Below, piece after piece: positions 15,575 through 22,875 of a DNA stretch of 30,510 bases. This DNA is from Polaromonas sp. UBA5171 (lineage in GTDB: Bacteria > Pseudomonadota > Gammaproteobacteria > Burkholderiales > Burkholderiaceae_C). The stretch is taken from NCBI GenBank assembly GCA_002413395.1, contig DHWX01000059.1, positions 43,282-73,791 on the forward strand, given 5' to 3'. The notes beneath the pieces were generated by a model that did not search any database, was not told where the DNA came from, and saw only the letters and a list, made by a program, of their open reading frames with translations. A program made the position numbers and the translations under genes. Numbering within the stretch: the stretch's first letter is position 1; each line of letters starts with the position of its first letter.

Positions 15575-16891
15575 ATGACTAATGCCCAATGGTTTTTATT
15601 GGTGGGCGGGCTGTTGCTTGTGATGGGCCTCTCGTTCACCGTCCTCAAGCGCTCGCCAATCACGGCAGCCATCATTTATCTGGCGGTGGGGATGGTGGTC
15701 GGGCCCAGCGGGCTCAATTTGTTTCATTTCAACCCACTCAAGCAGTCGGCGCTTCTGGAAGCGCTGACTGAAGTGGCGGTATTGATTTCGCTGTTTTCCG
15801 CCGGCGTCAAAATGCCGGTCCCGTTCAGTTTTGCGCGCTGGCGCGCGCCAATTTTGCTGGCAACCGTTTCCATGGCCGCTACCGTCGCGATGGTTGCTGC
15901 CTTTGCCAGTTACGTGCTGGGCCTGCCGCTGGGCGCCGCCGTGCTGCTCGGCGCGATTGTGGCACCGACCGATCCGGTGCTGGCCACCGAAGTACAGATC
16001 CGCCACCCCGGAGACCGAGACCAGTTGCGCTTTACCCTGACCTGCGAGGCCGGCATGAACGACGGTAGCGCCTTTCCGTTTGTCATGCTGGGGATGGGCT
16101 TGCTGGGCCTGCATGAAATCGGCGATTTTGCTATGAGATGGCTCGTTGTGGATGTGCTGTGGGCCACAGTGGGCGGCATTGCCATTGGCATCGTCGCGGG
16201 TATTGCGCTGGCTCGTCTGGGCTGGACACTGCGTCGTGAACCACACAACCATGAACTGCTGGACGATTTTCTTGGTCTGGGGCTGATTGGTGTCGTTTAT
16301 GGACTGACGGTGATGCTTCATGCCTGGGGGTTTCTGGCGGTTTTTGCCGCCGCAGTGGCGCTGCGTCAGACCGAACTGAAGCTGGCCAAAGCTGCCCGGG
16401 ATCGTGTTGAACAATGCACGCCCCCGGAAACCGCGCCAGCCAGTTCAACTGAAGGCCTTGATGCCGAGCCATTGCCAACGGTCAGCGAGGGATCGCTGAT
16501 CTTCAAGGAACATCTGGAAAGGCTTTCAGAGCTGATGCTGATTCTGCTGATCGGTGGCACCCTGTTTCTGAGTTCATGGACTTGGGAAGCAGTCGGACTG
16601 GCGCTGTTTGTGTTTGTGCTTGTGCGACCGGCAAGTGTCTTCGTCGGACTGCTGGGCACGCGCACCCTCTGGCGCTTACGCGGCATGACCGGCTGGTTTG
16701 GCGTGCGCGGGATCGGCTCACTCTACTATCTGATGTACGCCATACAACACGGGCTACCTGAAGCGCTGGCCCTGCAGCTGATACAACTGACGCTGATTGT
16801 GGTGACGCTTTCCATTCTTCTGCACGGCATCAGCGTCAAACCGCTCATGGGGCGTTTCTGGCGACGCGGCAAGCAGTTATCGACACCCTAG
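15575..16891 (+). CDS. CPA1-type Na+/H+ antiporter
   Basis: A 438-residue membrane protein of the monovalent cation:proton antiporter-1 family with about 12 hydrophobic helices. The family motifs are present: APTDPVLATEV at 130-140 (unwound helix region) and CEAGMNDGSAFPF at 157-169, where the N-D pair (162-163) marks electroneutral NhaP/CPA1 exchangers as opposed to the D-D pair of CPA2. A loop of charged and proline-rich residues near 275-310 probably faces the cytoplasm. It exchanges Na+ (or K+) for H+ in the inner membrane. It has no long C-terminal regulatory tail. Its stop codon shares a CTAG with the stop of the converging SirB2 gene. Confidence 0.88.
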   Translation: MTNAQWFLLVGGLLLVMGLSFTVLKRSPITAAIIYLAVGMVVGPSGLNLFHFNPLKQSALLEALTEVAVLISLFSAGVKMPVPFSFARWRAPILLATVSMAATVAMVAAFASYVLGLPLGAAVLLGAIVAPTDPVLATEVQIRHPGDRDQLRFTLTCEAGMNDGSAFPFVMLGMGLLGLHEIGDFAMRWLVVDVLWATVGGIAIGIVAGIALARLGWTLRREPHNHELLDDFLGLGLIGVVYGLTVMLHAWGFLAVFAAAVALRQTELKLAKAARDRVEQCTPPETAPASSTEGLDAEPLPTVSEGSLIFKEHLERLSELMLILLIGGTLFLSSWTWEAVGLALFVFVLVRPASVFVGLLGTRTLWRLRGMTGWFGVRGIGSLYYLMYAIQHGLPEALALQLIQLTLIVVTLSILLHGISVKPLMGRFWRRGKQLSTP

Positions 16892-17289
16892 TTCGCAAGA
16901 CCCAAAAATGCTAACGGGATCATGACCTGCCGCGTGAGCGCGACCGCCACAATGTAGACAAATGTGGCCAGCGCAGCAACGAATGCCGAGCTTCTCGCCG
17001 CCCTGGTTTTACCGCGTTTCAGGGCCACGGTTCCAAGTCCGATATACACAACCAGAGCAAGAACCTTGGCGGTCAGCCAGGGTTGAACAAAAGGGTACTG
17101 GTGGCTCCATAACACCATGACCAATGCACTGCCGAGCAGCAGCGTATCAATGATGTGCGGCAAAACCTTGACCCAGCGTTGCTGCAGCAAGTCTGATTCA
17201 CGCAGCATCCAGAGCCCGCGCAATAAAAAAAAACTCCCGCTCAGCGCAACGCTGGTGATGTGAAGGTATTTGATCGCGAGGTAGTTCAC
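16888..17289 (-). CDS. SirB2 family membrane protein
   Basis: A 133-residue protein with four hydrophobic helices, matching the SirB2 family (YLAIKYLHITSVALSGSFFLLRG at the start, HIIDTLLLGSALVMVLW in the middle). The function of SirB2 is not established; the name comes from an old regulatory locus in Salmonella. Histidines at the ends of helices 1 and 2 (H10 and the H of LPHIID) are conserved in the family. The gene lies downstream of norZ on the same strand, 127 bp away with a hairpin in between, and converges on the antiporter gene with which it shares the CTAG of the two stop codons. Confidence 0.82.
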   Translation of the reverse strand: MNYLAIKYLHITSVALSGSFFLLRGLWMLRESDLLQQRWVKVLPHIIDTLLLGSALVMVLWSHQYPFVQPWLTAKVLALVVYIGLGTVALKRGKTRAARSSAFVAALATFVYIVAVALTRQVMIPLAFLGLAN

Positions 17290-17365
17290 AGCGGGTCTGA
17301 AGAATTATTGCGTCGTGCGTCATGGGGTCATCCGCAGCAACAGTTGGGGAATATATCGCGAATCA

Positions 17366-17391
17366 AGGAGACTGGCTGTGACCAGCCTCCT
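17366..17391 (-). terminator. Hairpin downstream of the nitric oxide reductase gene
   Basis: AGGAGACTGG (17366-17375) can pair with CCAGCCTCCT (17382-17391) with one mismatch around a 6-base loop. It begins 26 bp downstream of the norZ stop on the minus strand, and before the SirB2 gene. No U-run follows, so it may slow rather than fully stop transcription. Confidence 0.4.
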
Positions 17392-17416
17392 CAAGGAGCG
17401 GTTGATTAAACCCTGA

Positions 17417-19696
17417 TCAAGCCTCGGCAGCACGCCCCACCGGAACCCGCGCCGACTGTTTGCGTTTGCCGACGGCGAGCAGACGTATCGCAAACAAGGC
17501 CAGTAAAAGCGTGCCCATTGCGAAAACCACATCGCCCGGAACCCGCATCCATACCAGGGTTTCCATCAGCTTCGAATGCACCACTTCCGGTGAGCGTGCA
17601 AACCACATGCCCTTGCTAACGCTGGCCCAGGCCTGGTAGATGCCGGCCGGCACCAGCGAGATGAACACCATCATGGCCAGCCCGATATTGAGCGACCAGA
17701 ACATCGGTTGCAGCAGCTTGTCAGACCATGCGGCTCGATCCGACAGACCGCGCAGGCAAAACAGCAGCAGGCCGATACCCAGCATGCCATAGACCCCGAA
17801 CAGGGCCGCATGGCCATGGGCGGCCGTCAGGTTAAGCCCTTGCAGGTAATACAACGCGATCGGCGTATTGACCGAGAAACCGAGCAAACCTGCACCGACG
17901 ACGTTCCAGAAGCCGACGGCGATGAAACACAGGATGGACCACTTGTAGGCTTGCACCCAGGGTGCAGCCTTGGAGCGTTGATAGTTGCGCCAGGCTTCGA
18001 CGCCGATCATCGCCAACGGCACCACCTCCAGCGCCGAGAACATGGCGCCAATCGCAATCACGAAGGTCGGCGTGCCGGTGAAGTACAGATGATGCAAGGT
18101 GCCCAGGATGCCGCCGAACAGGAAAACGATGGTTTCCAGCACGATCGCGCTGTTGGCGGTGGCGGCGCGAATCAGGCCAAGACGCGTGAACAACAGGGCA
18201 ATGACCGCCGTGGCGAATACTTCGAAGAAGCCTTCCACCCATAGATGCACCAGCCACCAGCGCCAGTACTCGATCATCGAGTAATGCGTGTGCTGACCCC
18301 AGGCCAGGGATGTCGCATAGAAGCCGCCGATGCACAGTGCCGACAGGAATACCATCGCAATCAGAGCACGGCTTTCGGATGGTTTTTTCAAGGCCGGCAG
18401 CAGTCCGCGGCCCAACAATGTGACCCAGAACAGCAAGCCGATAAACAACAGGATCTGCCAGATGCGGCCCATGGTGGTGTAAGCCAGACCTTGATTCCCG
18501 ATCCAGAAGCTGAAATTATTTCCCAGGTGCTGCAAACTACCGATCCAGCCAAAGGCGGTGGAGCCGACCACGATGAAGAGCAATGCATAGAACAGTACGT
18601 CGACACCAAGTTTCTGGTATTTCGGCTCCACTCCCGAGATCGCTGGCGCGATATACAGGCCAGTCGCCAGCCACGCGGTCGCAATCCACAACACGGCGAA
18701 CTGGGTATGGATGGTGCGGCTGATGGTATAGGGCAGGAACTGCGCCAGCGGGAATCCGAAGAAGGTATGGCCCTCGACCGAATAATGGGCCGTAATGACA
18801 CCCATAGCCACTTGCGTCAGGATCAGGCCGATCACCACATAAAAGTATTTTTTGGTTGCCTTCATCGACGGTGTCGGCTTCAGGTCGAACAAGGGATCGG
18901 CTTTAGGCGGCGTTGGATCGCCCTCCTCCTTGGCTGTCGAGTGGTAGAAAATCATGCCGGCAATGGCGGCAATCATCAAAATGACGCTGGCGATCGACCA
19001 GATGCCGGCACTGGAGGTCGGCGTGTTGTCGACCAGTGCATCGTGTGGCCAGTTGCTGGTGTAGCTCAGGTCAGTTTCTCCGGGACGATCAGTGCCGGCC
19101 GACCATGCGGACCAAAAAATAAAAGCTGGCAATGCCTTCAGATCCACCGGGTCGGGCAGGGAACCGGCATTCATCGCGTATTGTTCCCGCAGTTTGTCCA
19201 GCGATGGCGCATCGCCGAACAGGTCGGTGTAATGCTTTGCCACTTGCTGGACAGCCTCGGCGCGCTCCGGCGACAACGTGATGGTGCCGGTGGCGGTGTC
19301 ATAGGTGTTGCGCCGCATCTCGCTCTTGAGCCGGGCGTTCAATTCGCCTTGCTGGCCAACGCCCAGTTGCTCAAAGGGCTTGCCGAAGTCGTGCTGCGCC
19401 CACACCGCTCGCAAGGCCAGGGCCTCGCGGTGCAGCCAGTCGGCCGACCAGTCCGGCGCGACATAGCTACCATGCCCCCATACCGAACCCAACTGCTGTC
19501 CACCAGCGGAAAGCCAGGCTTCCTGACCGCGTTGAACCTGTCCTTCCGAGAAAAGCACCGTGCCCTGGGTGCTGATGACCTGTTTTGGAATCGGCGGAGC
19601 CGCCAGATAAATTTCTGTTCCGACCCAACCCAAAACGGCAAAAGACAGAGCGCAGATGACAGCGAGCCAAGTCCAGAGTTTGCGTGTAGCGTGCAT
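17417..19696 (-). CDS. norZ: Quinol-dependent nitric oxide reductase (qNOR)
   Basis: A 759-residue enzyme of the heme-copper oxidase superfamily that reduces 2 NO to N2O using quinol in the inner membrane. After one N-terminal helix comes a roughly 200-residue periplasmic domain resembling the NorC fold but with no CxxCH heme site, then about 12 helices of a NorB-like core. Expected ligands are visible: HTQFAVLWIATAWLATG for low-spin heme, HLWVEGFFEVF with His and the essential Glu of the FeB site, LHHLYFTG with the two FeB histidines, and AAHGHAALFG with the heme ligands. Lack of a separate norC and the fused N-terminus mark the single-subunit quinol form. The ATG at 19696 starts just before the first helix; a longer frame to 19750 would add residues over the promoter. 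Divergent from nsrR, which probably represses it. Serves NO detoxification or partial denitrification; no nirS/nirK seen here. Confidence 0.93.
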   Translation of the reverse strand: MHATRKLWTWLAVICALSFAVLGWVGTEIYLAAPPIPKQVISTQGTVLFSEGQVQRGQEAWLSAGGQQLGSVWGHGSYVAPDWSADWLHREALALRAVWAQHDFGKPFEQLGVGQQGELNARLKSEMRRNTYDTATGTITLSPERAEAVQQVAKHYTDLFGDAPSLDKLREQYAMNAGSLPDPVDLKALPAFIFWSAWSAGTDRPGETDLSYTSNWPHDALVDNTPTSSAGIWSIASVILMIAAIAGMIFYHSTAKEEGDPTPPKADPLFDLKPTPSMKATKKYFYVVIGLILTQVAMGVITAHYSVEGHTFFGFPLAQFLPYTISRTIHTQFAVLWIATAWLATGLYIAPAISGVEPKYQKLGVDVLFYALLFIVVGSTAFGWIGSLQHLGNNFSFWIGNQGLAYTTMGRIWQILLFIGLLFWVTLLGRGLLPALKKPSESRALIAMVFLSALCIGGFYATSLAWGQHTHYSMIEYWRWWLVHLWVEGFFEVFATAVIALLFTRLGLIRAATANSAIVLETIVFLFGGILGTLHHLYFTGTPTFVIAIGAMFSALEVVPLAMIGVEAWRNYQRSKAAPWVQAYKWSILCFIAVGFWNVVGAGLLGFSVNTPIALYYLQGLNLTAAHGHAALFGVYGMLGIGLLLFCLRGLSDRAAWSDKLLQPMFWSLNIGLAMMVFISLVPAGIYQAWASVSKGMWFARSPEVVHSKLMETLVWMRVPGDVVFAMGTLLLALFAIRLLAVGKRKQSARVPVGRAAEA

Positions 19697-19756
19697 GGCA
19701 AATATTCTTTGTGGGAGTTGATGAAAATTTGACGGATGGAATCCAATCAAAGCTGG

Positions 19757-19785
19757 ATTCTATATGCATCAATTAAAACATGCAA
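19757..19785 (-). promoter_or_regulatory. Candidate norZ promoter
   Basis: On the minus strand TTGCAT (19780-19785) and TAGAAT (19757-19762) are 17 bp apart, the second matching the -10 consensus at five of six positions, with a leader of about 55 bases before the norZ ATG. The -35 box is weak, as expected for a regulated promoter, and lies within one arm of an ATGCAT-type dyad. Confidence 0.4.
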
Positions 19786-19810
19786 CTTATATGCATTTTC
19801 AAAGGATTCC
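19763..19810. promoter_or_regulatory. Candidate NsrR operator region with repeated ATGCAT motifs
   Basis: ATATGCAT (19763-19769 region) and ATGCAA (19780-19785) form a dyad with TGCAT/ATGCA arms 10 bp apart, overlying the candidate norZ promoter. A second motif at 19788-19810, TATATGCATTT followed by CAAAGGATTCC, matches the left half of the NsrR consensus (AAGATGYATTT) at nine of eleven positions and the right half at only five. NsrR is encoded divergently next door, so operator function is likely, although spacing in the first dyad differs from the published NsrR site. Confidence 0.45.
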
Positions 19811-19868
19811 CCGCCACTGCAGAAAACACGCACTCACGACATCACGCCAAACCTATAAAATGGATGTC

Positions 19869-19887
19869 TGCATTAAACAGGCATGCA
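19869..19887. promoter_or_regulatory. Second TGCAT/ATGCA dyad in the nsrR leader
   Basis: TGCAT (19869-19873) and ATGCA (19883-19887) are inverted with 9 bp between them, about 40 bp upstream of the nsrR start and just after a TATAAA (near 19854) that may be the nsrR -10 box. This could allow autoregulation by NsrR. The spacing does not fit the known NsrR consensus, so the assignment is tentative. Confidence 0.3.
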
Positions 19888-19928
19888 ATGACCCGTCAGC
19901 TTTTGATTTACCCGACTTTGACTGCCCA

Positions 19929-20402
19929 ATGAGACTAACCACCTACACCGATTTCGCGCTGCGCACCTTGATGCAGCTTGCCATCAATCGGGATCGGTTG
20001 GTGACCATCCAGGACATCGCGGATCTGCATGGCATCGCAAAAAACCACTTGACCAAGGTGGTGCATCAGCTCGGCCTTCTGGGTGTGATCGAAACTGTGC
20101 GCGGGCGCAATGGTGGCATCAAGCTGGGCAAGGAACCGGCGCAGATCAACATCGGTGCACTCGTGCGCAATACCGAACCGGATTTTTTCATGGCCGAGTG
20201 CTTTAATCAGGGCAGCAACGAATGCCTTTACAGTTCCTCCTGCGTGCTCAAGGACGTACTGAGCTCCGCCACGAACGCCTACCTTGGCGTGCTCGATGAC
20301 GTGACGCTGGAAGATCTGATCAAAAAGAGCGGGAATCGGGCCGGCAATCGCGGGACGGTCAAGCCCCTGCGGTTCCATGCGCAAGCGAAAACCAAAAAAT
20401 AG
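19929..20402 (+). CDS. nsrR: NO-sensing Rrf2-family repressor NsrR
   Basis: A 157-residue regulator of the Rrf2 family. The winged-helix N-terminus MRLTTYTDFALRTLMQLAIN is characteristic of NsrR, with the recognition region GIAKNHLTKVVHQLG at 35-49 and a wing ETVRGRNGG. Three cysteines, C91, C99 and C105 (ECFNQGSNECLYSSSC), are placed as the Fe-S cluster ligands of NsrR; nitrosylation of that cluster releases DNA in known members. The start is set at ATG 19929 because the family begins exactly here; the open frame upstream has no support and there is no clear ribosome site. It is divergent from norZ, its expected target. The C-terminal tail after residue 135 is basic and unusual in length only slightly. 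Confidence 0.92.
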   Translation: MRLTTYTDFALRTLMQLAINRDRLVTIQDIADLHGIAKNHLTKVVHQLGLLGVIETVRGRNGGIKLGKEPAQINIGALVRNTEPDFFMAECFNQGSNECLYSSSCVLKDVLSSATNAYLGVLDDVTLEDLIKKSGNRAGNRGTVKPLRFHAQAKTKK

Positions 20403-20424
20403 TCCTGCCACTCAGGCAACAATG

Positions 20425-20444
20425 CGCCAAAGCGGCCTTTGGCG
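20425..20444. terminator. Perfect 8-bp hairpin between nsrR and hemN
   Basis: CGCCAAAG-CGGC-CTTTGGCG is a perfect stem of 8 bp with a 4-base loop, placed between the ends of the convergent nsrR and hemN genes. It is a good candidate for a bidirectional terminator although no long U-run follows. Confidence 0.5.
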
Positions 20445-20488
20445 AAACCGGCGCTAAAGCCACCCAGCGTTAGCCTCCCGGCCCGATT

Positions 20489-21880
20489 TCAAATCAGCTT
20501 GGAGTAGGTCGAGGTGGTGGGCTGATTGAGGTATTTGTCAAACACCATGCCGCTGGCACGCACGAAAAGCCGGCCTTTTGCCGTCACCCGGATCGCGTCT
20601 GGATCGATGGTGATCAGCCCGGCCTCCTCGTACTCTTTCAGGCGCGAAATTTCCCGCGCAAAATACGACTTGAAATCGATGCCATAGGCGCTGTTGATGG
20701 CTTCGAATTCAACCGGCGCACTGCACATCAGCGTCATGATGATCTGGCGCCGCATCACATCGTCGCTGCTGAGTTCAAAGCCTTTTTCGATTGGAAGCCG
20801 GCCTGCATCAAGGTGCTGGTAATAGGCGTTGACAGTTCGCACCGACTGGTTGTAGGAGTTGCCGACCTTGCCGATGGCGGAAACACCAAAGCCGATCAGG
20901 TCGCACTCGGCGCGCGTGGTGTAGCCCTGAAAATTGCGGTGCAGGCTTTTGTTCAGCCGCGCTTTGTTCAATTCGTCATCGGGCTTGGAAAAATGATCCA
21001 GTCCGATATACACATACCCGGCGTCGAGCAGCCGGCGCATCGACATCAGGAAAATCTGCAGACGAAGTTCGGCCGAAGGCAGCTCAGCCTCAACAATCAG
21101 GCGTTGCGCCTTGAAGCGCCTGGGCAGATGCGCGTAGTTGTACAGCGCGATGCGGTCGGGCGAAATCCGTATGAGATTGTCCAGGGTGCGACCGAAGCTC
21201 TCCAGCGTCTGCTTGGGCAAACCGTAGATCAGGTCCGCGTTGATGGACTGGAACTTGGCCCGGCGGCTTTCTTCCACCGCCTTTTCAACCATCTCCAGCG
21301 GCTGGATGCGGTTGACGGACTGCTGCACCGCAGGGTCGAAGTCCTGCACGCCGAAGCTGTTGCGATTAAAGCCGAGTCCGGCCAGCAGGGAAAGTGTGCC
21401 TTCATGGACGGTACGTGGATCGATTTCAATGCCCAGTTCAGCATCTGGCGAAAAGTCAAAGTGACTGCGCAGCAACGCCATCAGCTGGCGCAGTTCGTCA
21501 GGGTTCAAAAAGGTCGGCGTGCCGCCGCCCAGATGCAACTGCACCGTTTTGCGATCACGGCCGATATGCGAAGCCACGAGTGCCATTTCCTTGTCCAGGT
21601 AACGCAGGTACTCAGCGATCCGGTCATGGTCCTTGGTGATGATCTTGTTGCAGGCGCAAAAATAGCACAGCGATTCGCAAAACGGCAAATGCACATAAAT
21701 AGACAAGGGCGAATTGCTGGCGTTTTTCGCGCGTTGTCCGAGATAAGTCAGGTACGACTGCTCGGTAAAGACACTATTAAAACGGTCCGCCGTCGGGTAG
21801 GACGTGTAACGTGGACCTGATTTGTCGAACTTGCGAATCAGTTCTTCTGACAGTTCGATATCTGGCAAAGCATGGAGCAT
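20489..21880 (-). CDS. hemN: Oxygen-independent coproporphyrinogen III dehydrogenase HemN
   Basis: A 463-residue radical-SAM enzyme that decarboxylates two propionate side chains of coproporphyrinogen III to give protoporphyrinogen IX without oxygen. The [4Fe-4S] motif is C68-x3-C72-x2-C75-x-C77 (HLPFCESLCYFCACNKI); the last cysteine is the extra residue typical of true HemN. The N-terminus has the substrate-binding GPRYTSYPTADRF, and GGGTPTFL follows. The C-terminal HemN domain ends with the MVFDKYL segment. Length and motifs match E. coli HemN (about 457 residues). The frame is open to 22363 but this lies within the neighbouring aldolase gene in another frame, so ATG 21880 is used. Placement beside nor/nsrR suits low-oxygen growth; no convincing FNR box was found in 21881-22022. 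Confidence 0.93.
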   Translation of the reverse strand: MLHALPDIELSEELIRKFDKSGPRYTSYPTADRFNSVFTEQSYLTYLGQRAKNASNSPLSIYVHLPFCESLCYFCACNKIITKDHDRIAEYLRYLDKEMALVASHIGRDRKTVQLHLGGGTPTFLNPDELRQLMALLRSHFDFSPDAELGIEIDPRTVHEGTLSLLAGLGFNRNSFGVQDFDPAVQQSVNRIQPLEMVEKAVEESRRAKFQSINADLIYGLPKQTLESFGRTLDNLIRISPDRIALYNYAHLPRRFKAQRLIVEAELPSAELRLQIFLMSMRRLLDAGYVYIGLDHFSKPDDELNKARLNKSLHRNFQGYTTRAECDLIGFGVSAIGKVGNSYNQSVRTVNAYYQHLDAGRLPIEKGFELSSDDVMRRQIIMTLMCSAPVEFEAINSAYGIDFKSYFAREISRLKEYEEAGLITIDPDAIRVTAKGRLFVRASGMVFDKYLNQPTTSTYSKLI

Positions 21881-22022
21881 GGAAAAATCCGGACGAGTTT
21901 CATGAGATTGTATTCGTCGTCGGCAGTCAAACCGATTCAAGCAGTGCGAAGTCGGGTATGGTCTCAGGCGCCAACGGGCCCAGCAGTGACATTTTGAAGG
22001 GCTGGCGGTTGATTCAAAGTGA

Positions 22023-22820
22023 TCAGTAGCCCGAGCCTGCGCCCGGCTTTGCGGAAGAAGGCGTACCTCTTGTCGCTTCCACCGCGCTGCGGGCAGCCTG
22101 CGACAGCAGCGCCACGTCATTGCCCGGAGTGACCAGCAAAAATCCCTCGGCAATGCGCCGGGCTGCGGCCGCTCCGCCAGAGCAGAAAATTCCCGGGATT
22201 TTCCCGCGTGCGCGGGTTCGCGCGCAAATATGGGCGATGGCCGCGCGCACTTGCGGATCATCGGGCTCTGACTTTGGTGCCTTGCCCATCGCCAGCGAAA
22301 GATCGTTGGGGCCGACAAAAATACCGTCCAGACCTTCGACGGCCAGGATGGCATCGAGGGCATCCAGCCCCTGGCGCGTTTCGATCATGGCGAAGGTCAG
22401 AATTTCATCGTTGGCGTGCTCAAAATAATCCGGTCCGCCATAAAGCAGCCCGCGTGCCGGCCCGAAGGAGCGCGTACCGACGGGCGGATAACGGCATGCC
22501 GACACGAATGAGCGCGCCTCCTCAACCGATGAAATCATGGGGCAAATAATGCCGCAGGCGCCGGCATCAAGCAGTTGCATCACCAACGCCGGATCGTTCC
22601 AGGAAACGCGCGCCAGCGGCAACGCTGGCGTGGCCGAAAGCGCCTGGAACATGCCCACCGCCTGCTCAAAGCCAACCATGCCGTGCTGCAGATCGACGGT
22701 AACGGCATCAAAACCCTGATGCCCCATGACTTCAGCAGCGTAAGACGATGGAATGGTCAGCCAGCCATTGACCACGGCTTGCTGCTTTTGACACATTTCT
22801 TTCAGGTGATTTGACCGCAT
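22023..22820 (-). CDS. HpcH/HpaI-type class II aldolase
   Basis: A 265-residue aldolase of the HpcH/HpaI/citrate-lyase family that cleaves or forms 2-keto-hydroxy acids giving pyruvate, using a divalent metal. Expected residues are visible: H46 in TVDLQHG (general base), R117 in TRSFGPAR (oxoacid binding), E147 in MIET and D173 in GPNDLSL (metal ligands). The closest named types are 2-dehydro-3-deoxyglucarate aldolase and 2,4-dihydroxyheptanedioate aldolase, but the family is promiscuous and I do not assign a substrate. A ribosome site (GGAG) precedes the ATG. It is last in a minus-strand series of catabolic genes, 55 bp after the CoxL-like gene, so co-transcription is plausible. The C-terminus has an unconserved Gly/Pro/Ser-rich tail. 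Confidence 0.87.
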   Translation of the reverse strand: MRSNHLKEMCQKQQAVVNGWLTIPSSYAAEVMGHQGFDAVTVDLQHGMVGFEQAVGMFQALSATPALPLARVSWNDPALVMQLLDAGACGIICPMISSVEEARSFVSACRYPPVGTRSFGPARGLLYGGPDYFEHANDEILTFAMIETRQGLDALDAILAVEGLDGIFVGPNDLSLAMGKAPKSEPDDPQVRAAIAHICARTRARGKIPGIFCSGGAAAARRIAEGFLLVTPGNDVALLSQAARSAVEATRGTPSSAKPGAGSGY

Positions 22821-22875
22821 CAGTGTTGCTCCAGAAATTGAGATGGTTCAAACATACCTTACTCTCGCCCATAAA

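Noticed and set aside
18245..19732. A 495-codon plus-strand frame opposite norZ
   Set aside because: Rich in Gln, Arg and His with no domain; it is the antisense shadow of the well-conserved qNOR gene.
20813..21820. A 335-codon plus-strand frame opposite hemN
   Set aside because: No family features; hemN on the other strand has all radical-SAM cysteines.
21881..22022. FNR-type site (TTGAT-N4-ATCAA) upstream of hemN
   Set aside because: TTGATTCAAAGTGATCA near 22009-22025 and TTGA repeats near 21945 do not have the correct inverted arms or spacing.
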